From Nocardioides panacis (lineage in GTDB: Bacteria; Actinomycetota; Actinomycetes; Propionibacteriales; Nocardioidaceae): a stretch of 64,000 bases of DNA. The notes under the pieces are model-generated. The model saw nothing but the letters and a program-made list of their open reading frames with translations. It was not told the origin of the DNA and did no database searches. A program made the translations under genes and the position numbers. Shown here piece after piece: positions 45,517-54,680 of the stretch (the stretch's first letter is position 1; every line of letters starts with the position of its first letter). The stretch is from assembly GCF_019039255.1 (NCBI RefSeq), contig NZ_CP077062.1, forward strand, positions 310,001-374,000, given 5' to 3'.

Positions 45517-46957
45517 GGGTGTGTCCCTAATGATGGTCGCGCGCTGGGCGGAGGCGTCTACCGGATCTGGCTCCCTTCTGTGTCAAGGGGGGCGCGGGTT
45601 CGGTGGCTTGGTGTGTGCGCCGGCGCTTTGTCGCCGTCAAGGTCGTTCGTGTGGTGCCCGCCGAACCCCGTGCGAACCCCACGCGGGGCTCGGTTCCAGG
45701 CCGCCCGCGTCGACGCGGGTAGCGTCGACGTTGCGGGTCCGGGAAGTGGCTGGCCGAGAGCCGGCACCGGGATGTGAGCCGGTCGCGCTGGAGTCAGAGT
45801 CGTTTCCCTGTTGCCTTCCCGGACCAGCCTCGGTCTAGCCCACGCGGTGCTGCATGGCCAGTACCGTCAGCTCGACTCGGGAGTGGATGTCGAGCTTGAG
45901 ATAGATGTGCTTGAGATGGGCGTCCACGGTGTGGCGGGACAGGTGGAGCTCCTCGGCGATGCTGCGGTTGGTCATCCCCCCAGCCACACAGGAGATGACG
46001 CGGATCTCGGCGTCGGTGAGCGACGCCCACCCGCGGTCCGTTCCCTCCTCGCCGTCCGCACCTACCTTGACCATGGGATACCGGACTGCCGCGGCGACTC
46101 CGGCGGCGGGAGGGTACATGGTCGGGTCCACGTAATGGGGGTTGTCGATCACCGTGCGGTCCAGCAGAACCGTGGGGTGGGTGAAGAGCACCTCGACGAG
46201 CATCTCGGCCCCGAACTTCTGCAGGTCGTAGAGGCACATGAGGATGGCGGGCATCTGCCCGACGGCGTGGTTGACGGCCGACTCGTAGTGGAACAGGTCC
46301 GCCCAACCGGGGGGGTCCGGGCAGCACCCACGACATCTCACCGGCGGCTCGGAGCAGGTCGAAGTCGTCTTCGATCGCCGCGTCCACGCTCTCGGAGAGG
46401 AAGCTCATCATGTGCGCGACGCTGAACTCCCCCGAGCGGAGGTAGGTGTCCGAGGCGCGTTTGACGTCGAGTTGTGCCGATCGTCGGGTGTACTCCGGGT
46501 CGGGCTGTCCCTCGGCGAGATCCCGGACCTGCGCCGGCTCGACATCGTCGATCAGGCACAGGCACTTGTCGCCGTGCCGCAGCCCCTCCTCGAGGAAGAA
46601 CAACAACAGCCGGTCGCGCTCGGCCGGGCCGGAGTAGAACGCGCAGAAGTGCGTTCCTGGGCTGACAGTTCCGACCCCGGGGATCCCGAGGCTCAGACCG
46701 TTCATGGTGGTGACCGTTCACCGAATCCAAGATTTCAGATTCGATGCTACGCGCAGTCGGCACAGTTAGCCTCCATGCGCCGGTTGGCTTCCGCGAAATG
46801 GGCAGGGCTACCGGCGGGTGCTCCCCGCTTGCCCGGCGCGTTGAACACCGGTTCCAGCAGCGCCCACTGCTCGTCGTTCAGGTCCCTGGAGCACGACGTG
46901 GTCCAGACGGTGCTGTCCGGGCTGGCTGGCGCAGTCCACGCTAACTGGGACACACCC
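45517..46957. mobile_element. Possible decayed IS5-like element bracketing a LuxR-type gene
   Basis: GGGTGTGTCCC at 45517-45527 and its inverse GGGACACACCC at 46947-46957 form an inverted pair 1.4 kb apart; both are preceded on the plus strand by CTAACT. A transposase N-terminal remnant lies just inside the right end. Between them is a complete MEDS-LuxR regulator rather than a transposase body. Whether this is one element or two remnants is uncertain. Confidence 0.4.
45835..46705 (-). CDS. MEDS-domain LuxR-type transcriptional regulator; one-base frameshift
   Basis: About 289 residues. The N-terminal MEDS (DcmR-type sensory) domain has the signature GTHFCAFYSGPAERDRLLLF, with the His/Cys pair thought to sense small molecules. 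The C-terminal LuxR helix-turn-helix is SLTDAEIRVISCVAGGMTNR then SIAEELHLSRHTVDAHLKHI. A run of seven G at 46309-46315 carries one surplus base; without it GEMSWVLPGPPGWADLFHYE is continuous. A close paralogue with the same break lies at 63284-63989. Confidence 0.83.
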
Positions 46958-46962
46958 AGCAA
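46747..46962 (-). pseudogene. IS5-family transposase N-terminal remnant
   Basis: LNDEQWALLEPVFNAPGKRG is the N-terminal domain of IS5-type transposases (LTDEQWALLEPLL). The frame stops after 71 codons and no catalytic domain follows. The frame begins in the GGGTGTGTCCC end and overlaps the last codons of the neighbouring LuxR gene. Confidence 0.6.
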
Positions 46963-47978
46963 GAGTCATGGCGCATGGGCGCACCTGGTAGCGGCGGGAC
47001 GTAGCAACCCTCCCGCTCTGCCAGCACCGCGGCCAGCGTCCTTGAGGGGGCGCCCAACTTGTCGAGCAGGTGCTCTACGTGGGCGGCGACGGTCCGGGTA
47101 GCTACGGCCAGCCGCGTTGCAATTTGCTGGTTTGATCGACCGTCCACCAGCAGCCCGAGGACCTGGAGTTCGCGTGGCGTGAGGCCTCGGCAGTCGGCAT
47201 CCGGGGTGAGCAGGAGGGCGCCGAGCACGAAGTCAGGGGCCTCCGTCGCGGCCAGCACGGTGATGCGCATGTGCGTGGTGGATGCGGGAACCCGTCGCGT
47301 CGGCCACATGAACGATTGGTAGACATGACCCGCCAGGAGCGTCTTCCGGGCAATCGCGACGACTGGTGAGGCTGCGGCCAGGAGTGAGTGGTCCTGGAGC
47401 CCATCGAGTGGGTAGGTAGTCCCGTCCTCGTACAGGAGAGCACCCGCCGTCGCGCCTCGCACGAGGCGCGCGGTGGCGAGCAGCGAACGCATGGGGGACA
47501 CGCCGCGAGCGATCATCGGCGAGAGTTGCGAGAGTCGGTCGCGCATCGCGGGGGACGGAGGCTGCCGACTGAACAAGAGGGTGAGCATTCCGAGATATGG
47601 GCCCCCTGGCTCGGAAAGTGGCACACCCAAGCCCTGGTGGAAGCCGGCCGGGATAAGGCACTCCGACCATGTGGGGAGCTCGTCAGCAGGTATGGGGAGC
47701 TGTACCAAGCTGGGCGGCGGCGACGCTCGCTTGATCCCAGCCAGCTGGATCTCCCGTGCCACTGCCGGACGTTCCAGGTAGTCGAGGACGGGTCGATCCA
47801 GCCCAGTGCTCCCGACAGTCGTGTGGACGTTCGACCGCGGATTGGCGAGCGCGAGCCAGGTGGCATCGGAGGGGACGAACTCAGCCAGCTTCTCCAGGAG
47901 TCCTCGCGCTCGTTCGGTGAGCGGCGCAGAGGAGGTAGCAATCTCGATGAGCTGCACGGCGGGCAGGTCGTCCTCCAT
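46941..47978 (-). CDS. LuxR-type transcriptional regulator with GAF-like N-terminus
   Basis: 345 residues. The N-terminal 260 residues resemble a GAF-type sensor (LTERARGLLEKLAEFVPSDA, GFHQGLGVPLSEPGGPYLGM). The LuxR helix-turn-helix is LTPRELQVLGLLVDGRSNQQ then IATRLAVATRTVAAHVEHLL. The last residues (HDSCWVCPS) and the stop come from the IS5-like end, so the original C-terminus was slightly altered. A 51-bp piece of its HTH-coding DNA is repeated at 53422-53472. Confidence 0.82.
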   Translation of the reverse strand: MEDDLPAVQLIEIATSSAPLTERARGLLEKLAEFVPSDATWLALANPRSNVHTTVGSTGLDRPVLDYLERPAVAREIQLAGIKRASPPPSLVQLPIPADELPTWSECLIPAGFHQGLGVPLSEPGGPYLGMLTLLFSRQPPSPAMRDRLSQLSPMIARGVSPMRSLLATARLVRGATAGALLYEDGTTYPLDGLQDHSLLAAASPVVAIARKTLLAGHVYQSFMWPTRRVPASTTHMRITVLAATEAPDFVLGALLLTPDADCRGLTPRELQVLGLLVDGRSNQQIATRLAVATRTVAAHVEHLLDKLGAPSRTLAAVLAEREGCYVPPLPGAPMRHDSCWVCPS

Positions 47979-48293
47979 CAGGGCTCCTATACGAGCACGG
48001 CATCAGAGGCAGAGCAGTCCTGGGGCGCCGACGCCTGTGTCCGCCTTGAGGCCGGCCGACCGAGGACACGCTCTCGTACCCACCTGGTCGACCTTTAACG
48101 CGTGTCGAGTGGGCCGCACCATGCCAGCGGCCTCGCGGCTCAGAGGTCTCACGAGTCCCCCCGCGACCCGTCCCGGTCGCGTACGGAGTCGTATCGGGAT
48201 TTCTGCCAATGGCGTCCGAGGAGCCCACCTCCTCTACTGGAGAAGGCCGCGGCTCGGATCCGGGCAGCGGGACGCATTCGGTGAGGAGGCAGC
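47979..48293. other. Divergent promoter region, 315 bp
   Basis: Separates the leftward LuxR gene from the rightward dehydrogenase operon and must hold both promoters. I see GAGGAGG as the ribosome-binding site for 48294 but no clear -35/-10 pair, operator or hairpin. Confidence 0.4.
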
Positions 48294-49448
48294 ATGAAGG
48301 CTGTGGTGTACGAGGGGCCGCGGAAGGTGAGCGTCAAGGACGTGCCGGACGCCCGGATCGAGCGGCCGACCGACGTCCTGGTGCAGATCACGTCGGCGAA
48401 CATCTGCGGGTCGGACCTGCACATGTACGAGGGTCGGACCGATTTCGAGCCAGGCCGCTGGTTCGGGCACGAGAATCTGGGTCGGGTGGTCGAGGTCGGC
48501 GACGGTGTCGACAAGGTGCAGGTTGGGGACTATGTCGTCCTGCCGTTCAACATCGCTTGCGGTCATTGCAAGAACTGCGAGCGTCAGCTCACGAACTACT
48601 GCTTGACAGCTCAGCCCGAACCCAAGATGGCGGGCGCGGCGTACGGCTTCGCCGATATGGGCCCCTACGGCGGGGGTCAGGCCGACCTGCTGCGCGTGCC
48701 TTGGGGCGACTTCAACTGTCTGCGGCTGGGCGAGGACGCCGAGGAGCGCCAGGCGGACTACGTGATGCTCGCTGACATCTTCCCGACCGGCTACCACGCC
48801 ACCGAGATGGCAGGGGTGAAGCCGGGGGATCAGACGGTCATCTATGGCGCCGGTCCGGTCGGCCTGATGGCCGCCCTCTCGGCGACGATCAAGGGGGCCA
48901 GCAAGGTGATGGTCGTCGACCGGCAGTCCGACCGGTTGCGGCTGGCGGAGTCGATCGGGGCGATCGCCATTGACGACTCGAAGGTCGATCCGGTGGAGGC
49001 CGTTCTTGATGAGACGCTGGGGCTGGGTGCGGACAACGGCTGCGAGTGCGTCGGCTATCAGGCGCACGAGCCAACGGGCGAGGAGCAGGCCAACTTGACG
49101 ATGAACCGGCTGGTCGGCTCGGTTCGGTTCACCGGGAAGATCGGGTGCGTCGGGGTCTTCGTGCCCGAGGACCCCGGAGCTAGCGACGAACTGGCGAAGC
49201 AGGGCAGGCTGGCCTTCGACTACGGCATGTTCTGGTTCAAGGGTCAGCACATCGGCAGCGGTCAGGCGCCGGTGAAGAGGTACAACCGGCAGCTGCGTGA
49301 CCTCGTCGCCGCGGGCAAGGCCGAGCCGTCCTTCATCGTGAGCCACGAGCTCCCGCTGGACCAGGCGCCGGAGGCCTATGAGCACTTCGACAACCGTGAC
49401 GACGGTTGGACGAAGGTGGTCCTGCACCCGGCGATGGCAGGGGCATGA
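48294..49448 (+). CDS. Zinc-dependent dehydrogenase, glutathione-independent formaldehyde dehydrogenase-like
   Basis: 384-residue medium-chain dehydrogenase. Catalytic zinc motif ICGSDLHMYEGR and GHENLGRVVEVG; structural zinc cysteines in ACGHCKNCERQLTNYC; NAD fold VIYGAGPVGLMAALSA. The insertion around AGAAYGFADMGPYGGGQADL is typical of the FdhA/formaldehyde dismutase-like subgroup. ATG follows GAGGAGG. First of a three-gene operon with a related dehydrogenase and a hypothetical protein. Confidence 0.87.
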   Translation: MKAVVYEGPRKVSVKDVPDARIERPTDVLVQITSANICGSDLHMYEGRTDFEPGRWFGHENLGRVVEVGDGVDKVQVGDYVVLPFNIACGHCKNCERQLTNYCLTAQPEPKMAGAAYGFADMGPYGGGQADLLRVPWGDFNCLRLGEDAEERQADYVMLADIFPTGYHATEMAGVKPGDQTVIYGAGPVGLMAALSATIKGASKVMVVDRQSDRLRLAESIGAIAIDDSKVDPVEAVLDETLGLGADNGCECVGYQAHEPTGEEQANLTMNRLVGSVRFTGKIGCVGVFVPEDPGASDELAKQGRLAFDYGMFWFKGQHIGSGQAPVKRYNRQLRDLVAAGKAEPSFIVSHELPLDQAPEAYEHFDNRDDGWTKVVLHPAMAGA

Positions 49449-50599
49449 GCATGCGCGCGATGGTGTACCGCGGCCCCTACCGGGTTCGTGTGGAGGAGAA
49501 GGACACCCCCGCGATCGAGCACCCCAACGACGCGATCGTCCGGGTGACGCGTGCGGCGATCTGCGGGTCCGACCTGCACCTGTACCACGGGATGATGCCC
49601 GACACCCGGGTCGGGTTCACGTTCGGTCACGAGTTCATCGGTGAGGTGCACGAGGTAGGCCCGTCGGTGCAGAAGGTGAAGCCGGGCGACCGCGTGATGG
49701 TGCCGTTCAACGTGTTCTGCGGGACCTGCTTCTTCTGCGCCCGCGGGCTCTACTCCAACTGTCAGAACGTGAACCCGAACGCCACAGCGGTCGGCGGTAT
49801 ATATGGCTACTCGCACACCTGCGGCGGCTACGACGGGGGCCAGGCCGAGTACGTCCGGGTGCCGTTCGCCGACGTCGGACCTGGCCTGATCCCGGAGTGG
49901 CTGGACGACGACGACGCCGTCCTCCTCACCGACGCCCTTCCAACCGGGTACTTCGGTGCCCAGCTCGGAGACATCGTCGAGGGTGACGTGGTGGTGGTGT
50001 ACGGCGCCGGGCCGGTGGGCCTGTTCGCGGCCCGGTCGGCGTGGCTGATGGGCGCCGGCCGGGTGATCGTCGTTGACCACCTCGACTACAGGCTGGACAA
50101 GGCGCGCGAGTTCGCCCATGCCGAGACGGTCTGCTTCACCGAGCACGGCGACGTGGTCCTGCACCTCAAACACCTGACCGAAGGACTAGGGGCCGACGTC
50201 GTCATCGACGCCGTCGGGGCCGAGGCCGACGGGAACCTGCTGCAGCACGTGACCGCGGCGAAGCTCAAGCTGCAGGGCGGGTCGCCGGTCGCCCTCAACT
50301 GGGCCATCGACACGGTCCGCAAAGGTGGCACGGTCTCAGTGGTCGGCGCCTACGGACCGCTTTTCAGCGCCGTGAAGTTCGGCGACGCGATGAACAAGGG
50401 CCTCACCCTCCGCATGAACCAGTGCCCGGTCAAGCGACAGTGGCCGCGCCTGCTCGAGCACATTCGCAACGGCTACTTCAAGCCCAGCGACGTCGTCACC
50501 CACCACATCCCGCTCGAGCACATCCCCGAGGGCTACCACATGTTCTCGGCCAAGCTCGACAACTGCATCAAGCCCATCGTCGTCCCCAGCGCGGCGTGA
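49445..50599 (+). CDS. Zinc-dependent dehydrogenase, second FdhA-like enzyme
   Basis: 384 residues, clearly homologous to the preceding gene: AICGSDLHLYHGMMPD, GHEFIGEVHEVG, CGTCFFCARGLYSNC, VVYGAGPVGLFAARSA. ATG at 49445 overlaps the previous stop (ATGA); ATG 49451 is an alternative. The tandem suggests two steps or two substrates of an aldehyde/alcohol detoxification route, or a heteromeric enzyme; neither is shown. Confidence 0.87.
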   Translation: MSMRAMVYRGPYRVRVEEKDTPAIEHPNDAIVRVTRAAICGSDLHLYHGMMPDTRVGFTFGHEFIGEVHEVGPSVQKVKPGDRVMVPFNVFCGTCFFCARGLYSNCQNVNPNATAVGGIYGYSHTCGGYDGGQAEYVRVPFADVGPGLIPEWLDDDDAVLLTDALPTGYFGAQLGDIVEGDVVVVYGAGPVGLFAARSAWLMGAGRVIVVDHLDYRLDKAREFAHAETVCFTEHGDVVLHLKHLTEGLGADVVIDAVGAEADGNLLQHVTAAKLKLQGGSPVALNWAIDTVRKGGTVSVVGAYGPLFSAVKFGDAMNKGLTLRMNQCPVKRQWPRLLEHIRNGYFKPSDVVTHHIPLEHIPEGYHMFSAKLDNCIKPIVVPSAA

Positions 50600-50615
50600 T
50601 CTTGGGAGGACAGTT

Positions 50616-51173
50616 ATGACCTACACCCCTCAGAAACCCCGCCTCGCCGAGAGCAGCGACAAGCTGCGCGCCCGCATCCCGGGCTGGGGAGCCGACCTCG
50701 ACCCCGCCGACCGTCCGTCCGTGCCGCGTGAGCGGTTTGCCCCCGAGGAGTCAGGCGCTCATTGGGAGTACCCGGACGAGCAGCCGGAGTTGTGGCCCAG
50801 GGAACGCTCGCTCGAGCACACCCGGCTCCCGCCGGTCTTTGGCACGACCTGCCCACCCAAGGGCCTGTCCGGCGCCATCCGGAAGCTCGCCTACGCCAAG
50901 TACAGCGAGGGCCGGGCCGCGCACTGGCTGCTGCTCATGGCCGGGGATCGTGTGGACGCACTAGAGAGCGCACTTCGGTCGATGCTCACGCTGCGGCCCG
51001 ACAACCCCGTGACCCAGACGGGGGTGCTTTCCGAGGGGAAGCGCCACGGGATGAGCTCCCGCCTGGGACACAACCGCGCAGACGTCAAGCACCACTGGAT
51101 GGACCCAATCATCGTGGGCGCCCCCTGGGCTGGCGCGGCTGCTGCGACGTACCGCCTCTTCAGGCGACGGTAA
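50616..51173 (+). CDS. Hypothetical protein linked to the dehydrogenase pair
   Basis: 185 residues, no signal peptide. N-terminal half charged and Pro-rich (MTYTPQKPRLAESSDKLRAR); the middle segment PPKGLSGAIRKLAYAKYSEG then RAAHWLLLMAGDRVDALESA is helical; near the C-terminus a short hydrophobic stretch IIVGAPWAGAAAATYRLFRR. ATG follows GGGAGGAC. I do not recognise a named family. The position 16 bases after the second dehydrogenase suggests co-expression. Confidence 0.72.
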   Translation: MTYTPQKPRLAESSDKLRARIPGWGADLDPADRPSVPRERFAPEESGAHWEYPDEQPELWPRERSLEHTRLPPVFGTTCPPKGLSGAIRKLAYAKYSEGRAAHWLLLMAGDRVDALESALRSMLTLRPDNPVTQTGVLSEGKRHGMSSRLGHNRADVKHHWMDPIIVGAPWAGAAAATYRLFRRR

Positions 51174-51229
51174 GGGATGGAAGCGATTCGCGTGGGCCTC
51201 GTGGCCGACCGACCCGGGCCAAGCCGACG

Positions 51230-51596
51230 GTGATCGCGCGTCGGATCGAGAAGCATCCGCCGTCGGACAACGATGGCTGGGTCAAGATCTGCGGTGAGGT
51301 GGACCTGGTGACCCGCGAAGAACTCCGATTGAGCCTTCCCCCGGCTGCGATGCAGCGATGCGAGGCTGGTGTTTCTCGATGTGGCCGGGTTGACGTTCTG
51401 CGACGTCGAGGGCTGCCGCATGCTCGCGCAGTTCCGTACGGAGATAGCCGCGGCCGGATGCGACGTGCGGATCATCCACGCCTCCCCGATCATCCGAAAG
51501 GTGATGGACCTCATCGGCGCGGAGGTCGAACTAGCCACGTGGGCTGCGAGGGGCATTGGCGCACCCCCTCCGACGTCGGAGCAGCCCGACATCTGA
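51230..51596 (+). CDS. STAS-domain protein (anti-anti-sigma factor type); one-base frameshift
   Basis: About 121 residues. GWVKICGEVDLVTREELRLS then, after removing one C from the run at 51338-51342, LPRLRCSDARLVFLDVAGLT and FCDVEGCRMLAQF. The STAS phosphorylation-site position, usually Ser in DSxG, reads DVEG here, so the phosphoserine is absent. GTG at 51230 is the best start but lacks a clear ribosome-binding site. Resembles the intact STAS gene at 52184. Confidence 0.6.
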
Positions 51597-52183
51597 GAGG
51601 GTGCGACCAAACTTTACGACTGGATGTCGAGGTCGCCGAGACCCTCCGGACGGCGTAGGTAGCCGGTGGGGCGACCCGCACGGTGGGCTACTTCTTAACC
51701 GAAGAACCCGTGCGGGCCGACCGTCCTCGATGCTGACGAGGCGGGTCGCCGTTGCAGGGTCTGGGCAAAGCGACACTGACAGTGCACCACACGTATGGAA
51801 GTTCATCGGAGTGTTGAGGGAGTCCGAGGGAGCCGGCCCGGGTGGACGGGGCCGGCTTCGTCGGGACCGGGCGACCCCTGCACGTACGGTACCGGACACC
51901 TTCCACCCTAGGCAGAGTGGTGTCGAGAGGCGCCTACAACCACAAGGGGACCTGCCGAGGGGCCGTGTTCACGTTGAGTTCGGGCGAACGAGAGGGCTGT
52001 CCGGAAACGCCCGGCATGGGTTGTCTCCCTCATCTGCTGCCCCGGTCGAAGTGAGAGCTTCGTCTATAGCACTGATGACCTTCGTATCGGCACTGTCGGG
52101 TGCCGTTTGTGCGCCATGGGGACCCAGATGGGCCGGTTCGTCAGTACCGATTCGGGGATACCTTCACTTGCAGGAGGAAAGCA
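51597..52183. other. 587-bp spacer, no gene supported
   Basis: Frames here are short or lack coding character. A long-range inverted pair CCCGCAC (51675-51681) / GTGCGGG (51710-51716), with CTTC/GAAG inside, could form a hairpin. Nothing else recognised. Confidence 0.35.
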
Positions 52184-52510
52184 TTGAATGCGCCCCAAGC
52201 TCGCCGGGACATGGTTTCCCTCACCGTCATGGTCACGTCCGAGGACGACGTGGTGTCGATTCCTATTGGCGGGGAGGTTGACCTCGTCAACCGTGATCAG
52301 TTGCAGAGCTGCCTCGCGAAGATCGATCTCGCTGGGGTGAGGCTGGTCCATCTGGACCTGGGTCAGCTCACCTTTTGTGACAGCGCAGGCAGTGGACACC
52401 TCGTCGCCTTCGAGGGGCGAGCCCGGGCAGCCGGATGCGTCGTGCAGGCACGTGACGTGAAGCCGATCGTGCGCAAGGTGATGGACCTCGTCGGCACTGG
52501 CATCGGGTAG
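52184..52510 (+). CDS. STAS-domain anti-sigma-factor antagonist-like protein
   Basis: 108 residues from TTG at 52184, chosen because AGGAGG (52172-52177) precedes it by 6 bases. The STAS fold reads VVSIPIGGEVDLVNRDQLQS, VRLVHLDLGQLTFCDSAGSG; the Ser in DSAG is the usual phosphorylation site. Such proteins bind anti-sigma kinases and release a sigma factor. No kinase or sigma gene is adjacent. Confidence 0.78.
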   Translation: MNAPQARRDMVSLTVMVTSEDDVVSIPIGGEVDLVNRDQLQSCLAKIDLAGVRLVHLDLGQLTFCDSAGSGHLVAFEGRARAAGCVVQARDVKPIVRKVMDLVGTGIG

Positions 52511-52562
52511 TGACCTCGCATTCCACCGGACTTCCGACGGCAGTTTGGCAGGCGCGCCACAA

Positions 52563-52592
52563 GGCCCCCGCCTGCGGAAGCAGACGGGGGCC
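52563..52592. terminator. Hairpin terminator between convergent genes
   Basis: GGCCCCCG (52563-52570) pairs with CGGGGGCC (52585-52592), extended by CTGC/GCAG. It lies between the STAS gene and the leftward beta-helix gene. Confidence 0.65.
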
Positions 52593-52715
52593 ATTTACAT
52601 GGGGCTGGCCCGGACGGAAAACGGGGGATGTCCGGACCAGCGGGGTCAAGGGTAGTAAAAGCGGATGAAACCGGCGAGTCCGAATGCCCGCGGAACCTCG
52701 CTCCGGCGGTGAGGG

Positions 52716-53405
52716 TCAGCAGGTGAGGAGAGGGACGCCGTCGTCGTAGCGGTTGCTGGTGAACACCGGACCCTCTGCGCCGTTGGACTGGAGGCTGTCG
52801 GTCGACGCGCACGGCCCGAACTGCCAGGAGCCGCGGACGTAGGTGTTGTCGGTGACCCGGTAGGTCACCCCGGAGCCCTTGGTGGCGTCGTACAGGGCGG
52901 TGGCGTAGTTCCCGCCGGCCAGCCTGTTGCCGGTGATGGTGAAGGTGCCGGCGCCGGGGTTGTCGGCCAGGAAGATCGCGGCGTTGCCCTTGTCGGTGCT
53001 GTCGGTGCTGTTGGTGGCGCGGGCGTCGAGGGTGGAGTGCACGATCGAGGCGTCGAGCTTGGCGCCGGGGTCGTAGAGCTGGGCGACGTCGAGGTGGTCG
53101 CCGGGGTAGATGCAGGCGCCGTCCAGCAGGCTGTCGACGATGCGCTGCTGGCCGCCGCCGGTGAACCGGACCAGGTCGGAGCCGGAGTGCTGCAGGTGGA
53201 CCCGGGTGAGGGTGAAGTCTCCGCCGGTGACCAGCTGGTTCGCGTTCCCGGTCTTCGGGCACGCGTCGGGGCCGATGGTGGTGTCGGCCGCGGTGAGGGC
53301 GTGCCCGTTGGCGATGACGCGGCCGGCGATCCGCGACTTCGTGACCACGGTGTCGCAGGTCAGCACCAGGTCGCCGGTGACGTCCTTGGACGCGACGTTC
53401 CGCAA
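52716..53405 (-). pseudogene. Right-handed parallel beta-helix protein, N-terminally truncated
   Basis: 229 codons of repetitive beta-helix sequence: LVLTCDTVVTKSRIAGRVIA, DFTLTRVHLQHSGSDLVRFT, AAIFLADNPGAGTFTITGNR, and a C-terminal disulfide-type ending (FGPCASTDS... LLTC). Exported pectate-lyase-like or adhesin-like proteins have this form, but the signal peptide and first coils are missing. The homology ends abruptly at about 53405, where a LuxR-gene fragment begins, so a rearrangement removed the 5' part. The MRNV start has no good ribosome-binding site. Confidence 0.65.
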
Positions 53406-53421
53406 GCCGACCGGTTGCCGG

Positions 53422-53472
53422 CTCCAGGTCCTCGGGCTGCTGGTGGACGGTCGATCAAACCAGCAGATTGCA
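53422..53472 (+). repeat. 51-bp displaced fragment of a LuxR gene
   Basis: This segment equals the reverse complement of 47118-47168 at 50 of 51 positions and encodes LQVLGLLVDGRSNQQIA, part of the helix-turn-helix of the regulator at 46941-47978. Neither flank continues the match. It is a non-functional scrap at the break of the beta-helix gene. Confidence 0.85.
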
Positions 53473-53571
53473 CGCCCTTGCAGATCTGCCGAAGTGCACA
53501 GAGCGGTACGCCGTGGTGACCGACCGATTGGCGCAGGCAGGCATCTTGTGCGGTCAACCCGGTTCCGACGA

Positions 53572-54240
53572 TCAGTCCGTTACCTTTGGACCAGGTGTAC
53601 CGGCCGCCTCGCTGAGGACGGCGTGCACCCGTGCCGCGCAGGCGTCGATGCCGTCCTCGGCCTGTCGGGCGAGACCGGAGGTCAGTCGTTCGGCGAGGTC
53701 GTGCACCTTGATGTTGCTGTTCTGGGAGTGAGCGCGCAGGACGGCGAACGCGGTGTCGGGAGCCAGCCCGAACGCCAGCATCAGCATCCCCTTGGCCTGC
53801 TCGATGGTGGCGCGGTGCGCCGTGACGCCCACGATGGCAGCCTCCACCTCGACCTGGGCGTCGCAGCGGACCACTTCCGTCAGGTCGACCATGGTGCCTG
53901 CCAGCTCGACCACCTCGCCCCGGTCGTCGAGCCGCCCCCACCCGGTCACCAGGACGGTCCGCCTGCGCCGTCTCGCATCTAGCAGGTGGTGGTAAGAGGC
54001 GTACGGCGTGCCGCCGAGCAGCGCCTTCTTGAACGCCAGCCGAGCCCCCGGAACCTCATCGGGATCGACGTGGCTCAGCATCAGCTCCCCGGACGGGACG
54101 ACCTCCCCGGGTACGAACCCGTGCATCGCGAACATCTCGTCGGTCCACGTCCAGGTGGCCCCGTCGAACCGGTACCTCCCGACCGGCGGCGGGGTCCCCG
54201 AGGACAGCGCTTCGATTGCTTGGTCGAGACCCTTGGACAT
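53572..54240 (-). CDS. PAS-ANTAR domain protein (RNA-binding antiterminator type)
   Basis: 222 residues. A PAS fold (residues about 20-125: GRYRFDGATWTWTDEMFAMH, VTGWGRLDDRGEVVELAGTM) is followed by an ANTAR domain (HRATIEQAKGMLMLAFGLAP, DTAFAVLRAHSQNSNIKVHD). ANTAR domains bind paired hairpins in mRNA leaders to prevent termination. ATG follows GGGGAGGGG. This PAS_3-ANTAR architecture is frequent in Actinomycetota; the signal and RNA target are unknown. Confidence 0.86.
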   Translation of the reverse strand: MSKGLDQAIEALSSGTPPPVGRYRFDGATWTWTDEMFAMHGFVPGEVVPSGELMLSHVDPDEVPGARLAFKKALLGGTPYASYHHLLDARRRRRTVLVTGWGRLDDRGEVVELAGTMVDLTEVVRCDAQVEVEAAIVGVTAHRATIEQAKGMLMLAFGLAPDTAFAVLRAHSQNSNIKVHDLAERLTSGLARQAEDGIDACAARVHAVLSEAAGTPGPKVTD

Positions 54241-54680
54241 GGCCCCTCCCCGTTCACATCCCGTGCAGGACGGGGGCGGTACTGCTGAACCAGACTGCTC
54301 GAGTTCGATCCGCCGCCGTACATATTAGCGACACCGGAACGAGAAACGGGAGCGGGAAAGACCCGGCCTCGGACTGTCGCTGGGACTCGAAAGCCGCGTG
54401 CCGGCTATGACCGGGGACTGCCGCACATGACGGACGATGAGTCGGGTACCCACAGATCAGTTGTTTCACCCGGACCCTGTGAAACGGCCGCGGGCCTGCG
54501 CTGGGCCCAGGTCAAGAAGCGGCCGCCCGGCGCGGGTTCAGCAACTGGCTCTCGAACTCACCGTCCCTGATGCATGTCCCGCATCAAGGTGGGAGGGGTC
54601 TGCGATACCGGGCGAAGGCCCTTCCACCGCCTGTTGGCGACCGGTTCGACGGTCCGCACGGGTGGACTGCAGCGCATCAC
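54241..54680. other. 440-bp spacer, nothing recognised
   Basis: No coding frame with convincing composition, no RNA gene and no repeat seen. It holds the promoter of the leftward PAS-ANTAR gene. Confidence 0.35.
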
